From Micrococcus sp. (GTDB taxonomy: Bacteria; Actinomycetota; Actinomycetes; Actinomycetales; Micrococcaceae), in the NCBI GenBank assembly GCA_029961105.1, contig JASBVO010000008.1, positions 124,001-188,000 on the forward strand: a stretch of 64,000 nt of DNA, written 5' to 3'. Made by a program: the position numbers and the translations under genes. Shown here piece after piece: positions 9,336 through 19,247 of this stretch; the first letter of the stretch is position 1; the number at the start of each line of letters is the position of its first letter. A model generated the notes under the pieces. It did no database searches. It was not told the DNA's origin and saw only the letters and a program-made list of their open reading frames with translations.

Positions 9336-9373
9336 TTGACGCCGGACGGCGTGACTCGGGGATACTGGTCCAC
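9336..9373 (+). promoter_or_regulatory. promoter of the ilvBNC leader
   Basis: TTGACG (9336-9341) and GATACT (9361-9366) are separated by 19 bases. The -10 box lies 7 bases before the ATG of the leader peptide at 9374, so the transcript probably begins with that start codon. Confidence 0.65.
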
Positions 9374-9418
9374 ATGTCCAACATGCGACTTGTCGTCGTT
9401 ATCCAGCGCGTGGCCTGA
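9374..9418 (+). CDS. ilvBNC attenuation leader peptide
   Basis: A 14-codon frame, MSNMRLVVVIQRVA then TGA, contains Val-Val-Val-Ile followed by another Val, the regulatory codons expected of a branched-chain leader peptide. It has no Shine-Dalgarno sequence; the ATG sits 7 bases after the GATACT box, so it is probably read from a leaderless transcript. It is followed by alternative hairpins and an intrinsic terminator before ilvB. Ribosome stalling at the Val/Ile codons when charged tRNAs are scarce would be expected to favour readthrough. Confidence 0.8.
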   Translation: MSNMRLVVVIQRVA

Positions 9419-9500
9419 ACTACGGTTCGGACCTGCGGGTTCGCCCGCTGCCACGCGCGAGACCCCGAGCAGGCCGACCGGCCGACGTCGGGGTTTATTT
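9406..9500 (+). terminator. transcription attenuator of ilvBNC
   Basis: Three competing structures can be drawn. An outer 8-bp stem GCGCGTGG (9406-9413)/CCACGCGC (9451-9458) encloses two small hairpins (GAAC/GTTC at 9417-9428 and a TTCG-loop hairpin at 9435-9448). A candidate antiterminator pairs 9424-9436 with 9469-9479. The terminator pairs ACCCCGA (9462-9468) with TCGGGGT (9488-9494), with an inner GGCC/GGCC helix, followed by TTTATTTGTT. The antiterminator uses bases inside the terminator stem, so the two exclude each other. Confidence 0.75.
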
Positions 9501-9600
9501 GTTGGGGATGCAAGCATGACGCTGGCCACACATCAGCGCCACTGACTCATCCGCCGCTCCGGCGGACGCCACGGGGGACACCCGCCGGCGGGCACCAGAG

Positions 9601-9633
9601 GCGTCCGGGGTACCTCTGAGGTACCCCGGACGC
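9601..9633. repeat. 33-bp near-perfect palindrome before ilvB
   Basis: GCGTCCGGGGTACCTC, one T, then its exact reverse complement. It lies 41 bp before the ilvB start and downstream of the attenuator, and is not followed by a T run. It could be an RNA hairpin that stabilises the message or a protein-binding site; the function is unknown. Confidence 0.6.
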
Positions 9634-9674
9634 TCCAGCACAGCGCCAGTACAGCAAGGCAAGAAGGCACAGCA

Positions 9675-11546
9675 ATGAGTAACGGATCCAGGATCACCCC
9701 CGCGGTGATGACATCCCATGCACCCCGCGAGTCGCGGGACAGGACCGAGCCCGCGGGCGAGAGCCTGGTCCCCGGACCCAACCGCGTCGTCGAGCCGGTC
9801 ACGATGACCGGTTCGCAGGCCATCGTGCGTTCCCTGGAGGAACTGGGCGTCACGGACATCTTCGGCCTGCCGGGCGGGGCCATCCTGCCGACGTACGACC
9901 CGCTGATGGACTCGCAGGCGATCCGCCACATCCTGGTGCGCCACGAACAGGGTGCCGGCCACGCGGCGCAGGGCTACTACCTGGCCACCGGCCGCCCCGG
10001 CGTGGCGATCGCCACCTCCGGGCCCGGCGCCACCAACCTCGTCACCGCGATCGCCGATGCCCACATGGACTCCGAGGCCTGCGTGTTCATCACCGGCCAG
10101 GTGACATCCGCGGCCATCGGCTCGGACGCGTTCCAGGAGGCCGACATCGTCGGCATCACCATGCCGATCACCAAGCACTCCCGCCTGGTGACCCACGCCC
10201 AGGACATCCCCCAGGCACTCGCCGAGGCCTTCCACATCGCGACGACGGGCCGTCCCGGACCCGTGCTGATCGACATCGCCAAGGACGCCCAGCAGGCCCA
10301 GATGGAGTTCTCCTGGCCGCCGAGGATCGACCTGCCCGGCTACCGGCCCGTGGTCCGCGGCCACTCCAAGCAGGTCCGCGAGGCGGCCCGCCTGATCCAG
10401 CAGGCCGAGCGGCCGGTGCTCTACGTGGGCGGAGGCGTCTCCCGCGGCCACGCCAGCGTGGAGCTGCGCGAACTCGCCGAGCTGACCGGGGCGCCCGTGG
10501 TCACCACCCTCACCGGCCGGGGCGTCTTCCCCGACTCCCACCCCCAGCACCTGGGCATGCCCGGGATGCACGGCTCGGTGGCCGCGGTCTCGGCCCTGCA
10601 GATGTCCGACCTGCTGATCACCCTCGGGGCGCGGTTCGATGACCGGGTCACTGGCCAGCTGTCCAGCTTCGCCCCGAAGGCGCGGGTCATCCACGCGGAC
10701 ATCGACCCCGCCGAGATCTCCAAGAACCGCACGGCCGACGTGCCGATCGTCGGCTCGGTCAAGGAGATCATCCCGGAACTCACGGGCGCCGTGAGGGACG
10801 CGCACGCCGAGTCGGGCGCGCCGGACCTGTCCGAGTGGTGGGCCGTCCTGGACCGGCTGCGCGAGACCTACCCGATGGGCTACGCCCCCACCGAGGACGG
10901 GCTGATGTCCCCGCAGAAGGTCATCGAGCGCCTGGACGCGCACTCCGGCCCGGAGGCCGTGTACGTCGCGGGCGTGGGCCAGCACCAGATGTGGGCCAGC
11001 CAGTTCGTGAAGTACGAGCGCCCCCACCAGTGGCTGAACTCCGCGGGCCTGGGGACCATGGGCTTCGCCGTGCCGGCCGCCATGGGCGCCAAGGTCGGGG
11101 ACCCGGACCGCGTGGTCTGGGCCATCGACGGCGACGGCTGCTTCCAGATGACCAACCAGGAACTGGCGACCTGCCTGATCAACGACATCCCGATCAAGGT
11201 GGCGGTCATCAACAACTCGTCGTTGGGCATGGTCCGGCAGTGGCAGACGCTGTTCTACGAGTCGCGCTACTCCAACACCGACCTGAACACCGGCCACGAC
11301 ACCATCCGGGTCCCGGACTTCGTCAAGCTCGCCGAGGCCTACGGCTGCCTCGGGCTGCGCTGCGAGAGGGAAGAGGACCTGGACGCCACGATCGAACAGG
11401 CACTGGCCGTCAACGACCGCCCGGTCGTCATCGACTTCGTGGTCTCGCGCGACTCCATGGTGTGGCCCATGGTGCCGGCGGGCGTGAGCAATGACGAGAT
11501 CCAGGTGGCCCGGGACATGACCCCGGACTGGGATGAGGAGGACTGA
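9675..11546 (+). CDS. ilvB: acetolactate synthase, large (catalytic) subunit
   Basis: The 623-residue ThDP enzyme has the N-terminal binding region [18 protein letters not shown] and [19 protein letters not shown]. The C-terminal ThDP/Mg motif starts with GDG at about residue 485 and ends in [13 protein letters not shown]. It condenses pyruvate with pyruvate or 2-ketobutyrate, the first common step to valine, leucine and isoleucine. About 45 residues precede the conserved core. The ATG has AAGAAGG 7 bases upstream. It is the first gene of ilvB-ilvN-ilvC and follows the attenuated leader. Confidence 0.97.
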   Translation: MSNGSRITPAVMTSHAPRESRDRTEPAGESLVPGPNRVVEPVTMTGSQAIVRSLEELGVTDIFGLPGGAILPTYDPLMDSQAIRHILVRHEQGAGHAAQGYYLATGRPGVAIATSGPGATNLVTAIADAHMDSEACVFITGQVTSAAIGSDAFQEADIVGITMPITKHSRLVTHAQDIPQALAEAFHIATTGRPGPVLIDIAKDAQQAQMEFSWPPRIDLPGYRPVVRGHSKQVREAARLIQQAERPVLYVGGGVSRGHASVELRELAELTGAPVVTTLTGRGVFPDSHPQHLGMPGMHGSVAAVSALQMSDLLITLGARFDDRVTGQLSSFAPKARVIHADIDPAEISKNRTADVPIVGSVKEIIPELTGAVRDAHAESGAPDLSEWWAVLDRLRETYPMGYAPTEDGLMSPQKVIERLDAHSGPEAVYVAGVGQHQMWASQFVKYERPHQWLNSAGLGTMGFAVPAAMGAKVGDPDRVVWAIDGDGCFQMTNQELATCLINDIPIKVAVINNSSLGMVRQWQTLFYESRYSNTDLNTGHDTIRVPDFVKLAEAYGCLGLRCEREEDLDATIEQALAVNDRPVVIDFVVSRDSMVWPMVPAGVSNDEIQVARDMTPDWDEED

Positions 11547-11549
11547 CCC

Positions 11550-13155
<1,606 letters not shown>

Positions 13156-13199
13156 GCCGTACCACCCCACCCCGGCCCGGGGTCATCCCGGGCGATCCA

Positions 13200-13229
13200 G
13201 GCGGCCCCTCGTGCGAACGGGGGGCCGCC
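13200..13229 (+). terminator. probable terminator after ilvC
   Basis: GGCGGCCCC (13200-13208) pairs with GGGGCCGCC ending at 13229 around a loop of about 11 bases, followed by GTCCTTCC. It lies between ilvC and the serA promoter. Confidence 0.6.
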
Positions 13230-13243
13230 GTCCTTCCACGTCC

Positions 13244-13249
13244 TAGAAT
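13244..13249 (+). promoter_or_regulatory. -10 box of serA
   Basis: TAGAAT, with transcription expected near 13256, about 54 bases before the GTG start. The -35 region is weak and overlaps the ilvC terminator. Confidence 0.45.
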
Positions 13250-13309
13250 CAAGATCGGCCGACCCACGTACCGAGCCGGCGCCACTGTCTACCCGAAGGT
13301 GAACCTCCC

Positions 13310-14917
13310 GTGTCTGAAACCAAGCCCGTCGTCCTCATCGCTGAAGAGCTCTCCCCGGCCACCGTCGACGCGCTCGGTCCGGACTTCGAGATCAGGACGA
13401 CGGACGGTGCCGACCGCACCCAGCTGCTGGCCGCCCTGCCCGAGGCCGACGCGGTGCTGATCCGCTCGGCGACGAAGATGGACGCCGAGGCGATCGCGGC
13501 GGCGCCGAAGCTGAAGGTGATCGCCCGGGCCGGCGTCGGGCTGGACAACGTGGACACCAAGGCGGCCACCCAGGCCGGCGTCATGGTCGTCAACGCCCCC
13601 ACCTCGAACGTCCTCTCCGCCGCCGAGCTGACCTGCGGTCACATCCTCGGCGTGGCCCGCAACATCGCCCCCGCCAACCGCGCCCTGAAGGGCGGGGAGT
13701 GGAAGCGCTCCAAGTACTCCGGCGTCGAGCTGTACGAGAAGAAGCTCGGCATCATCGGGCTGGGCCGCATCGGCTCCCTCGTGGCCGAGCGGATGCGCTC
13801 GTTCGGCATGGAGATCCTGGCCTACGACCCCTACATCACCTCCGCCCGGGCCCAGCAGATCGGCGCCCGCCTGCTGGACCTGGACACGCTGCTGGCCCAG
13901 GCCGACTTCATCACCATCCACATGCCCAAGACGCCGGAGACCATCGGCATGATCTCCGACGAGCAGTTCGCGATCATGAAGGACACCGCCTTCGTGGTGA
14001 ACGTGGCCCGTGGCGGGCTGATCGACGAGGAGGCACTGCACCGGGCCCTGGAGTCCGGCTCCATCGGCGGTGCGGCGATCGACGTGTTCTCCTCCGAGCC
14101 GGCCATCGACCTGCCCTTCTTCGCGCACGACAACGCCGTCGTCACCCCGCACCTGGGCGCCTCCACCTCGGAGGCCCAGGAGAAGGCCGGCGTGTCCGTG
14201 GCCAAGTCGGTGCGCCTGGCCCTGGCCGGCGAGCTCGTCCCGGACGCCGTCAACGTGGCCGGCGGTGTCATCCACGAGGACGTCCGCCCGGGCATCCCGC
14301 TGGCCGAGAAGCTCGGCCGCATCCTCACCGCACTGTCCACCGGCGACTCGCTGACGGTGGTGGAGCTGGAGGTCGCCGGGGAGATCGCGGACAAGGACGT
14401 GAAGTCCCTGCAGCTGGCCGCCCTCAAGGGCGTGTTCACCGACGTCGTCTCCGACCACGTCTCCTACGTCAACGCCCCGGTCCTGGCCGAGCAGCGCGGC
14501 GTGGAGACCCGGCTGACCACCACCTCGGAGTCCCCGGCCTACCGCAACACGGTCACCGTCAAGGGCGCCACCTCCAACGGCACGCAGCTGGCCGTCTCCG
14601 GCACCCTGACCGGGCCCAAGCAGGTCCAGAAAGTGGTCGGCATCGACGGCTACGAGCTCGAGGTCCCGCTGGCCGAGCACCTGCTGGTCTTCCGCTACGC
14701 CGACCGCCCCGGCGTCATCGGCACCATCGGCAAGGTCCTGGGCGATGCCAACGTGAACATCGCCGGCATGGACGTCTCGCGCCAGTCCGAGGGCGGCGAG
14801 GCCCTGGCGCTGCTGACCCTGGACGCGGCCCTGCCGGCCGGCGTCGCCGAACAGCTGGGCGAGTCCATCGGCGCCTCCAAGGTCGCCGGGATCGACCTGA
14901 TCGACCTGGAGCGCTGA
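13310..14917 (+). CDS. serA: D-3-phosphoglycerate dehydrogenase
   Basis: The 535-residue long-form SerA has the NAD-binding GLGRIG at 150-155, then NVARGGLIDEEALHRAL and HLGASTSEAQEKAG with the catalytic Arg, Glu and His. An intervening (ASB) domain and a C-terminal ACT domain (DRPGVIGTIGKVLGDANVNI) follow. It oxidises 3-phosphoglycerate in the first step of serine synthesis, with the ACT domain the likely serine-sensing site. The GTG start has AAGGTG upstream. metG follows after 6 bases, suggesting cotranscription. Confidence 0.97.
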   Translation: MSETKPVVLIAEELSPATVDALGPDFEIRTTDGADRTQLLAALPEADAVLIRSATKMDAEAIAAAPKLKVIARAGVGLDNVDTKAATQAGVMVVNAPTSNVLSAAELTCGHILGVARNIAPANRALKGGEWKRSKYSGVELYEKKLGIIGLGRIGSLVAERMRSFGMEILAYDPYITSARAQQIGARLLDLDTLLAQADFITIHMPKTPETIGMISDEQFAIMKDTAFVVNVARGGLIDEEALHRALESGSIGGAAIDVFSSEPAIDLPFFAHDNAVVTPHLGASTSEAQEKAGVSVAKSVRLALAGELVPDAVNVAGGVIHEDVRPGIPLAEKLGRILTALSTGDSLTVVELEVAGEIADKDVKSLQLAALKGVFTDVVSDHVSYVNAPVLAEQRGVETRLTTTSESPAYRNTVTVKGATSNGTQLAVSGTLTGPKQVQKVVGIDGYELEVPLAEHLLVFRYADRPGVIGTIGKVLGDANVNIAGMDVSRQSEGGEALALLTLDAALPAGVAEQLGESIGASKVAGIDLIDLER

Positions 14918-14923
14918 GCGCCC

Positions 14924-16555
14924 GTGACCCAGAGCTACTACCTCTCCACCGCCATCTCCTACCCGAACGGCGAGCCACACATCGGCCACGCCTACGAGTA
15001 CGTGGGGGCGGACGTCATGGCCCGCTTCCAGCGCCTGGACGGCAAGGACGTGTTCTTCCTCACCGGCACGGACGAGCACGGCCAGAAGATGCAGCAGACC
15101 GCCGAAGCCGAGGGCATCTCCCCACTGGAACTGGCCACGCGGAACGCGGCGGCCTTCCAGGCGGTGGACGACGAGGTCCTGGACGTCTCCTACGACCGGT
15201 TCATCCGCACCACGGATGCCGACCACCGCGAGTCCGTCCAGGCCATCTGGCGGCGGATGGAGGCCGCCGGGGACATCTACCTGGGCAGCTACGCGGGCTG
15301 GTACTCGGTGCGCGACGAGCGCTTCTTCGGCGAGGACGAGACCGAGGTCGGCGAGGACGGCGTCCGCTACGCCACGGAGACCGGCACCGAGGTGACCTGG
15401 ACCGAGGAGGAGAGCTACTTCTTCCGCCTCTCGAAGTACCAGGAGCCACTCCTGGAGCTCTACCGCACCCGGCCGCAGTTCGCCGCCCCGCAGTACCGCT
15501 TCAACGAGGTGATCCGCTTCGTGGAGTCCGGCCTGGAGGACCTGTCCATCTCGCGGACCTCCTTCGACTGGGGCATCGACGTCCCGGCCCCGGCCGGCGG
15601 CACCGCCCAGGGACCGGACGGGAGGCCCGTGGCCCCCACGCGGGAGCACGTGATGTACGTGTGGGTGGACGCGCTGACCAACTACCTCACCGGTGCTGGC
15701 TTCCCGGACACCGGCTCGGAGCGCTTCCAGCGCTACTGGCCGGCCGACCTGCACATCATCGGCAAGGACATCTCGCGGTTCCACTGCGTCTTCTGGCCGG
15801 CCTTCCTGATGAGCGCCGGCCTGGAGCTGCCGAAGCGGGTCATGATCCACGGCTTCCTGAACAACGAGGGCCAGAAGATGTCCAAGTCGCTGGGCAACGT
15901 CGTGGCCCCGGCCGACTGGGTGGCGCACTACGGACTGGACGCCGTGCGGTACTTCCTGCTGCGCGAGTTCCCCTTCGGCGCCGATGGCTCGTACAGCCAC
16001 GACGCCGTCGTCGGGCGCAAGAACGCGGACCTGGCCAACAACCTGGGCAACCTGGCCCAGCGTTCGCTGTCCATGGTGGCCAAGAACCTCGGCGGCACCG
16101 TGCCGCAGCCGGGCGAGTACACCGACGCCGACCGCGCCCTGCTGGACGCCGCCTCCGCCTTGCTGGAGACCTCGCGGGCGGACTACGCGGTGCAGGACTT
16201 CCACCACGCGCTCGAGTCCACCTGGGCCGTCCTGGGGGATGCCAACGCCTACTTCGCCGAGCAGCAGCCGTGGGTGCTGCGCAAGACCGACCCCGACCGG
16301 ATGGCCACCGTGCTGTACGTGACGATGGAGACGGTGCGCCGCGTGGCGCTGCTGGTCCAGTCGGTGATGCCAGGCTCGGCCACGCGCCTGCTGGACCTGC
16401 TGGGGGTACCCGCATCCGGCGACGCCGGGCGCACCGGTGCCTCGGGCGCCGGCCCGCGATCCTTCGCGGCCTGGGACGAGGCCCTGGTGCCAGGCGTCTC
16501 GCTGCCCGCCCCCGAGGCGGTCTTCCCCCGGCACGAGGAGCCGGCCGCCGGCTGA
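14924..16555 (+). CDS. metG: methionyl-tRNA synthetase
   Basis: A 543-residue class I synthetase with HIGH at 19-22 and KMSKS at 318-322, [15 protein letters not shown], and the anticodon-binding helical C terminus. The zinc-knot cysteines seen in E. coli MetG are absent from the [14 protein letters not shown] region, matching the zinc-less subclass, and the C-terminal dimerisation domain is lacking. It follows serA by 6 bases with no strong Shine-Dalgarno of its own, so translation may be coupled. A position between serA and leuB is not one I recall as usual. Confidence 0.97.
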   Translation: MTQSYYLSTAISYPNGEPHIGHAYEYVGADVMARFQRLDGKDVFFLTGTDEHGQKMQQTAEAEGISPLELATRNAAAFQAVDDEVLDVSYDRFIRTTDADHRESVQAIWRRMEAAGDIYLGSYAGWYSVRDERFFGEDETEVGEDGVRYATETGTEVTWTEEESYFFRLSKYQEPLLELYRTRPQFAAPQYRFNEVIRFVESGLEDLSISRTSFDWGIDVPAPAGGTAQGPDGRPVAPTREHVMYVWVDALTNYLTGAGFPDTGSERFQRYWPADLHIIGKDISRFHCVFWPAFLMSAGLELPKRVMIHGFLNNEGQKMSKSLGNVVAPADWVAHYGLDAVRYFLLREFPFGADGSYSHDAVVGRKNADLANNLGNLAQRSLSMVAKNLGGTVPQPGEYTDADRALLDAASALLETSRADYAVQDFHHALESTWAVLGDANAYFAEQQPWVLRKTDPDRMATVLYVTMETVRRVALLVQSVMPGSATRLLDLLGVPASGDAGRTGASGAGPRSFAAWDEALVPGVSLPAPEAVFPRHEEPAAG

Positions 16556-16589
16556 ACCGGGCCGGAGGGGCGCAGGGGACCCGCAAGGC

Positions 16590-16624
16590 GTCCACATGGT
16601 GGACAGAGTGACCACATGGTGGAC
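16590..16624. promoter_or_regulatory. paired palindromic operator candidates upstream of leuB
   Basis: CCACATGGTGGAC occurs at 16592-16604 and again at 16612-16624, exactly 20 bp apart (two helical turns). The first copy extends to the palindrome GTCCACATGGTGGAC. The second copy ends where the leuB -35 element is expected, so protein bound here could block RNA polymerase. Confidence 0.55.
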
Positions 16625-16643
16625 CGCTCCCCGGGGGCGGGCC

Positions 16644-16649
16644 TAGCCT
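16644..16649 (+). promoter_or_regulatory. leaderless -10 box of leuB
   Basis: TAGCCT followed by 6 bases and the ATG; a -35-like TGGACC lies 18 bases upstream, overlapping the second operator copy. Confidence 0.55.
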
Positions 16650-16655
16650 GAGGGC

Positions 16656-17783
16656 ATGGAACACGCCCCCGCTCCGGTTCGCCCCGCTACTGCCCCCACC
16701 GCTCCGCGCTCCGCCCAGGAGGTCCTGGACATCGCCGTCATCGGGGGCGACGGGATCGGCCCGGAGGTCACCGCCGAGGCCCTGAAGGTCATGCGGGCGG
16801 CCACGGCCAGCGCCGGCGACGCCGAGATCCGCACGACCGAGTACTCGCTCGGCGCGGCACACTGGCTGCGCACGGGGGAGACCCTGACGGAGGAGACCCT
16901 GCAGCGGCTGCGCGGCCATGATGCCATCCTGTTCGGGGCCGTGGGTGCCGCTCCGAACGACACCCGCATCCCCTCCGGGCTGATCGAGCGCGAACTGCTG
17001 CTGACGCTCCGGTTCACCCTGGACCACGGGGTGAACCTGCGGCCGGCGCGCCTCTATCCGGGGGTCCCCAGCCCGCTGGCGAACCCGGGGGACATCGACT
17101 TCGTGGTCGTGCGCGAGGGCACCGAGGGCCCCTACGTCGGCAACGGCGGGGCCATCCGGACCGGCACTCCCCAGGAGGTCGCCACCGAGGTCTCCGTCAA
17201 CACCGCCTACGGCGTGGAGCGGGTCGTGCGCCACGCCTTCGCGCTGGCCGAGACCCGGCCGCGTCGGCACGTGTCCCTGGTGCACAAGCACAACGTGCTG
17301 GTGCATGCCGGACACCTGTGGCGGCGGACCGTGGAGGCCGTGGCGGCGGAGTACCCGTCCGTCACCCACGACTACATGCACGTGGACGCCGCGACCATCT
17401 ACCTGACCACCGATCCCTCGCGCTTCGACGTGATCGTCACGGACAACCTGTTCGGGGACATCCTCACCGACCTCGCCGCAGCCGTGACGGGGGGCATCGG
17501 CCTGGCCGCGTCCGGCAACCTGAACATCTCCGGCACCGCGCCCTCCATGTTCGAACCGGTCCACGGCTCGGCCCCGGACATCGCCGGCCAGCAGAAGGCC
17601 GACCCCACCGCGGCCATCCTCTCCGGGGCCCTGCTCCTGGAGCAGGCAGGGCGCACCGATGCCGCCAAGCGCATCAACGAGGCCGTGTGGGCGGACATCG
17701 CCGCCCGCGGCCAGGCCGGTACGCCGCAGTCCGGAGCGCGCACCACGGCGCAGGTCGGCGATGCCATCGCCGCTGCCGTCTGA
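16656..17783 (+). CDS. leuB: 3-isopropylmalate dehydrogenase
   Basis: A 375-residue isocitrate/isopropylmalate dehydrogenase family protein: [18 protein letters not shown], the substrate-binding [44 protein letters not shown] and [17 protein letters not shown]. It oxidises and decarboxylates 3-isopropylmalate in leucine synthesis. The first 24 residues are Ala/Pro-rich and precede the conserved core. The ATG lies 6 bases after TAGCCT with no Shine-Dalgarno, so the message is probably leaderless. ilvE follows on the same strand 206 bp later with its own promoter. Confidence 0.95.
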   Translation: MEHAPAPVRPATAPTAPRSAQEVLDIAVIGGDGIGPEVTAEALKVMRAATASAGDAEIRTTEYSLGAAHWLRTGETLTEETLQRLRGHDAILFGAVGAAPNDTRIPSGLIERELLLTLRFTLDHGVNLRPARLYPGVPSPLANPGDIDFVVVREGTEGPYVGNGGAIRTGTPQEVATEVSVNTAYGVERVVRHAFALAETRPRRHVSLVHKHNVLVHAGHLWRRTVEAVAAEYPSVTHDYMHVDAATIYLTTDPSRFDVIVTDNLFGDILTDLAAAVTGGIGLAASGNLNISGTAPSMFEPVHGSAPDIAGQQKADPTAAILSGALLLEQAGRTDAAKRINEAVWADIAARGQAGTPQSGARTTAQVGDAIAAAV

Positions 17784-17862
17784 GCCGCCACCGGCCCTGA
17801 CCGGGCCGCCACGTGCCCTTTCGCAGGGCTGCCGCCGGGGGAGGGGGGGCGCCGACGGGTCA

Positions 17863-17989
17863 TATGATGGATGCACCTTCCCGGCGCATCAGCGGCGCCC
17901 GCTGGCCACCGGGTCCGCGAAGCAACGCCCCGGGTGCGGCCGACGCCGGCATGCGCGGCGCCCGGGTACTACGAGAGAAGGAAGCAGTC
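17863..17989 (+). promoter_or_regulatory. promoter and structured 5' leader of ilvE
   Basis: The -10 box TATGAT (17863-17868) predicts a start near 17875 and a 115-base leader. The leader is GC-rich with GCGGCGCCCG repeated at 17892 and 17955. No short leader peptide with regulatory codons is seen, and no riboswitch class was recognised. Confidence 0.45.
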
Positions 17990-19096
17990 GTGACCATGGA
18001 ATTCGCCGTCCATCCCCAGTTGTCGCCCGTCTCCGAGGAGAGGCGCCGCGCGATCCTGGCGGATCCCGGCTTCGGGCAGCACTTCACCGACCACATGGTC
18101 TCCATCGACTGGACCCGGGGCGACGGGCCGCACAGCGGCGGATCCTGGCATGATGCGCGCATCGAGCCGTTCGGCCCCCTGAGCCTCTCGCCGGCCACGG
18201 CCGTCCTGCACTACGCCCAGGAGATCTTCGAGGGCCTGAAGGCCTACCGCCACCCCGACGGGACCGTCTGGACGTTCCGCCCCCAGGCCAACGCGGCCCG
18301 GCTGAACCGTTCCGCGCGGCGGCTGGCGCTGCCGGAACTGCCGGAGGAGGACTTCCTCGAGTCCCTGCGCCTGCTGGTCTCCACTGACGTGGCCTGGGTG
18401 CCGGACGGCGAGGGCCAGTCGCTGTACCTGCGGCCGTTCATGTACGCCTCCGAGGCGTTCCTCGGCGTGCGTCCGGCCAACGAGATCGCCTACAAGGTCA
18501 TCGCCTCCCCGGCCGGGAACTACTTCGGCGGGGAACTCAAGCCCGTCTCCATCTGGGTGTCCCGCGACTACGCCCGCGCCGGGCACGGCGGCACCGGCGC
18601 GGCCAAGTTCGGCGGCAACTACGCCGCCTCGCTGGCCGCGCAGCTCGAGGCCTCCGCCCAGGGCTGCGACCAGGTCCTGTTCCTCGACCCGGTCCGGGAC
18701 AATGCCGTGGAGGAACTCGGCGGCATGAACGTTTTCTTCGTCTTCCGGGACGGCACCCTCGTCACCCCGGAGCTCACCGGCACCATCCTCGAGGGCGTCA
18801 CCCGGTCCTCCGTGCTCCAGCTGGGCCGGGACCGCGGGATGGACGTCGTCGAGCGGCGCATCACCCTGCAGGAGTGGCGCGACGGCGTCGCCAGCGGGGA
18901 GATCACCGAAGTGTTCGCTTGCGGCACGGCCGCCGTCATCACGCCCATCGGCCGCCTCGTGGACGGCGAGGAGCACTTCGACTCCCCGGCCGTCACCGCG
19001 GGCGATTCCGTGGCGCTGGACATCCGGCGCGAGCTGCTGGACCTGCAGACCGGCCATGGCGAGGACCGCCACGGCTGGCTCCACCGGCTGGCCTGA
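17990..19096 (+). CDS. ilvE: branched-chain amino acid aminotransferase
   Basis: A 368-residue fold-type IV PLP enzyme. It has HYAQEIFEGLKAYRHPDG, Lys206 in AKFGGNYAASLAAQ as the Schiff-base lysine, ELGGMNVFFVF and FACGTAAVITPIG. It makes the last transamination to valine, leucine and isoleucine. The open frame extends upstream, but the GTG at 17990 follows GAGAAGGAAG by 5 bases and gives the usual family length. It converges with the glycosyltransferase/pyruvyltransferase gene across a 15-bp tandem repeat. Confidence 0.95.
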   Translation: MTMEFAVHPQLSPVSEERRRAILADPGFGQHFTDHMVSIDWTRGDGPHSGGSWHDARIEPFGPLSLSPATAVLHYAQEIFEGLKAYRHPDGTVWTFRPQANAARLNRSARRLALPELPEEDFLESLRLLVSTDVAWVPDGEGQSLYLRPFMYASEAFLGVRPANEIAYKVIASPAGNYFGGELKPVSIWVSRDYARAGHGGTGAAKFGGNYAASLAAQLEASAQGCDQVLFLDPVRDNAVEELGGMNVFFVFRDGTLVTPELTGTILEGVTRSSVLQLGRDRGMDVVERRITLQEWRDGVASGEITEVFACGTAAVITPIGRLVDGEEHFDSPAVTAGDSVALDIRRELLDLQTGHGEDRHGWLHRLA

Positions 19097-19110
19097 CCCG
19101 GCCGGGCCTG

Positions 19111-19213
19111 GCCCGGGTGGACCAGGCCCGGGTGGACCAGGCCCGGGTGGACCAGGCCCGGGTGGACCAGGCCCGGGTGGACCAGGCCCGGGTGGACCAG
19201 GCCCGGGTGGACT
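19111..19213. repeat. 15-bp tandem repeat, about 6.9 copies
   Basis: The unit GCCCGGGTGGACCAG is repeated six times without change from 19111 to 19200 and then once more with a change (GTGGACTAA). It lies between the convergent 3' ends of ilvE and the next gene. The identical copies suggest recent expansion by slippage, so copy number may vary between strains. Confidence 0.95.
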
Positions 19214-19247
19214 AAGCGTCGGGCGGGGACCAGGGGCCCGGCCGGGA

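Noticed and set aside
9254-9674. T-box riboswitch in the ilvBNC leader
   Set aside because: No T-box sequence or specifier stem was seen; a Val-rich leader peptide with terminator explains the region.
13289-16615. Open frame of 1108 codons on the minus strand opposite serA and metG
   Set aside because: It is a shadow in GC-rich DNA: composition is Gly/Val/Asp/His/Gln-rich without any family motif, and two clear enzymes occupy the plus strand.
17861-17989. SAM-IV-like riboswitch before ilvE
   Set aside because: GGTCAT and CCCGGGTAC fragments recall that class, but GGTCAT overlaps the -10 box and the conserved core is missing.
19111-19213. CRISPR array
   Set aside because: The repeats are contiguous 15-bp units without spacers, and no cas genes are present.
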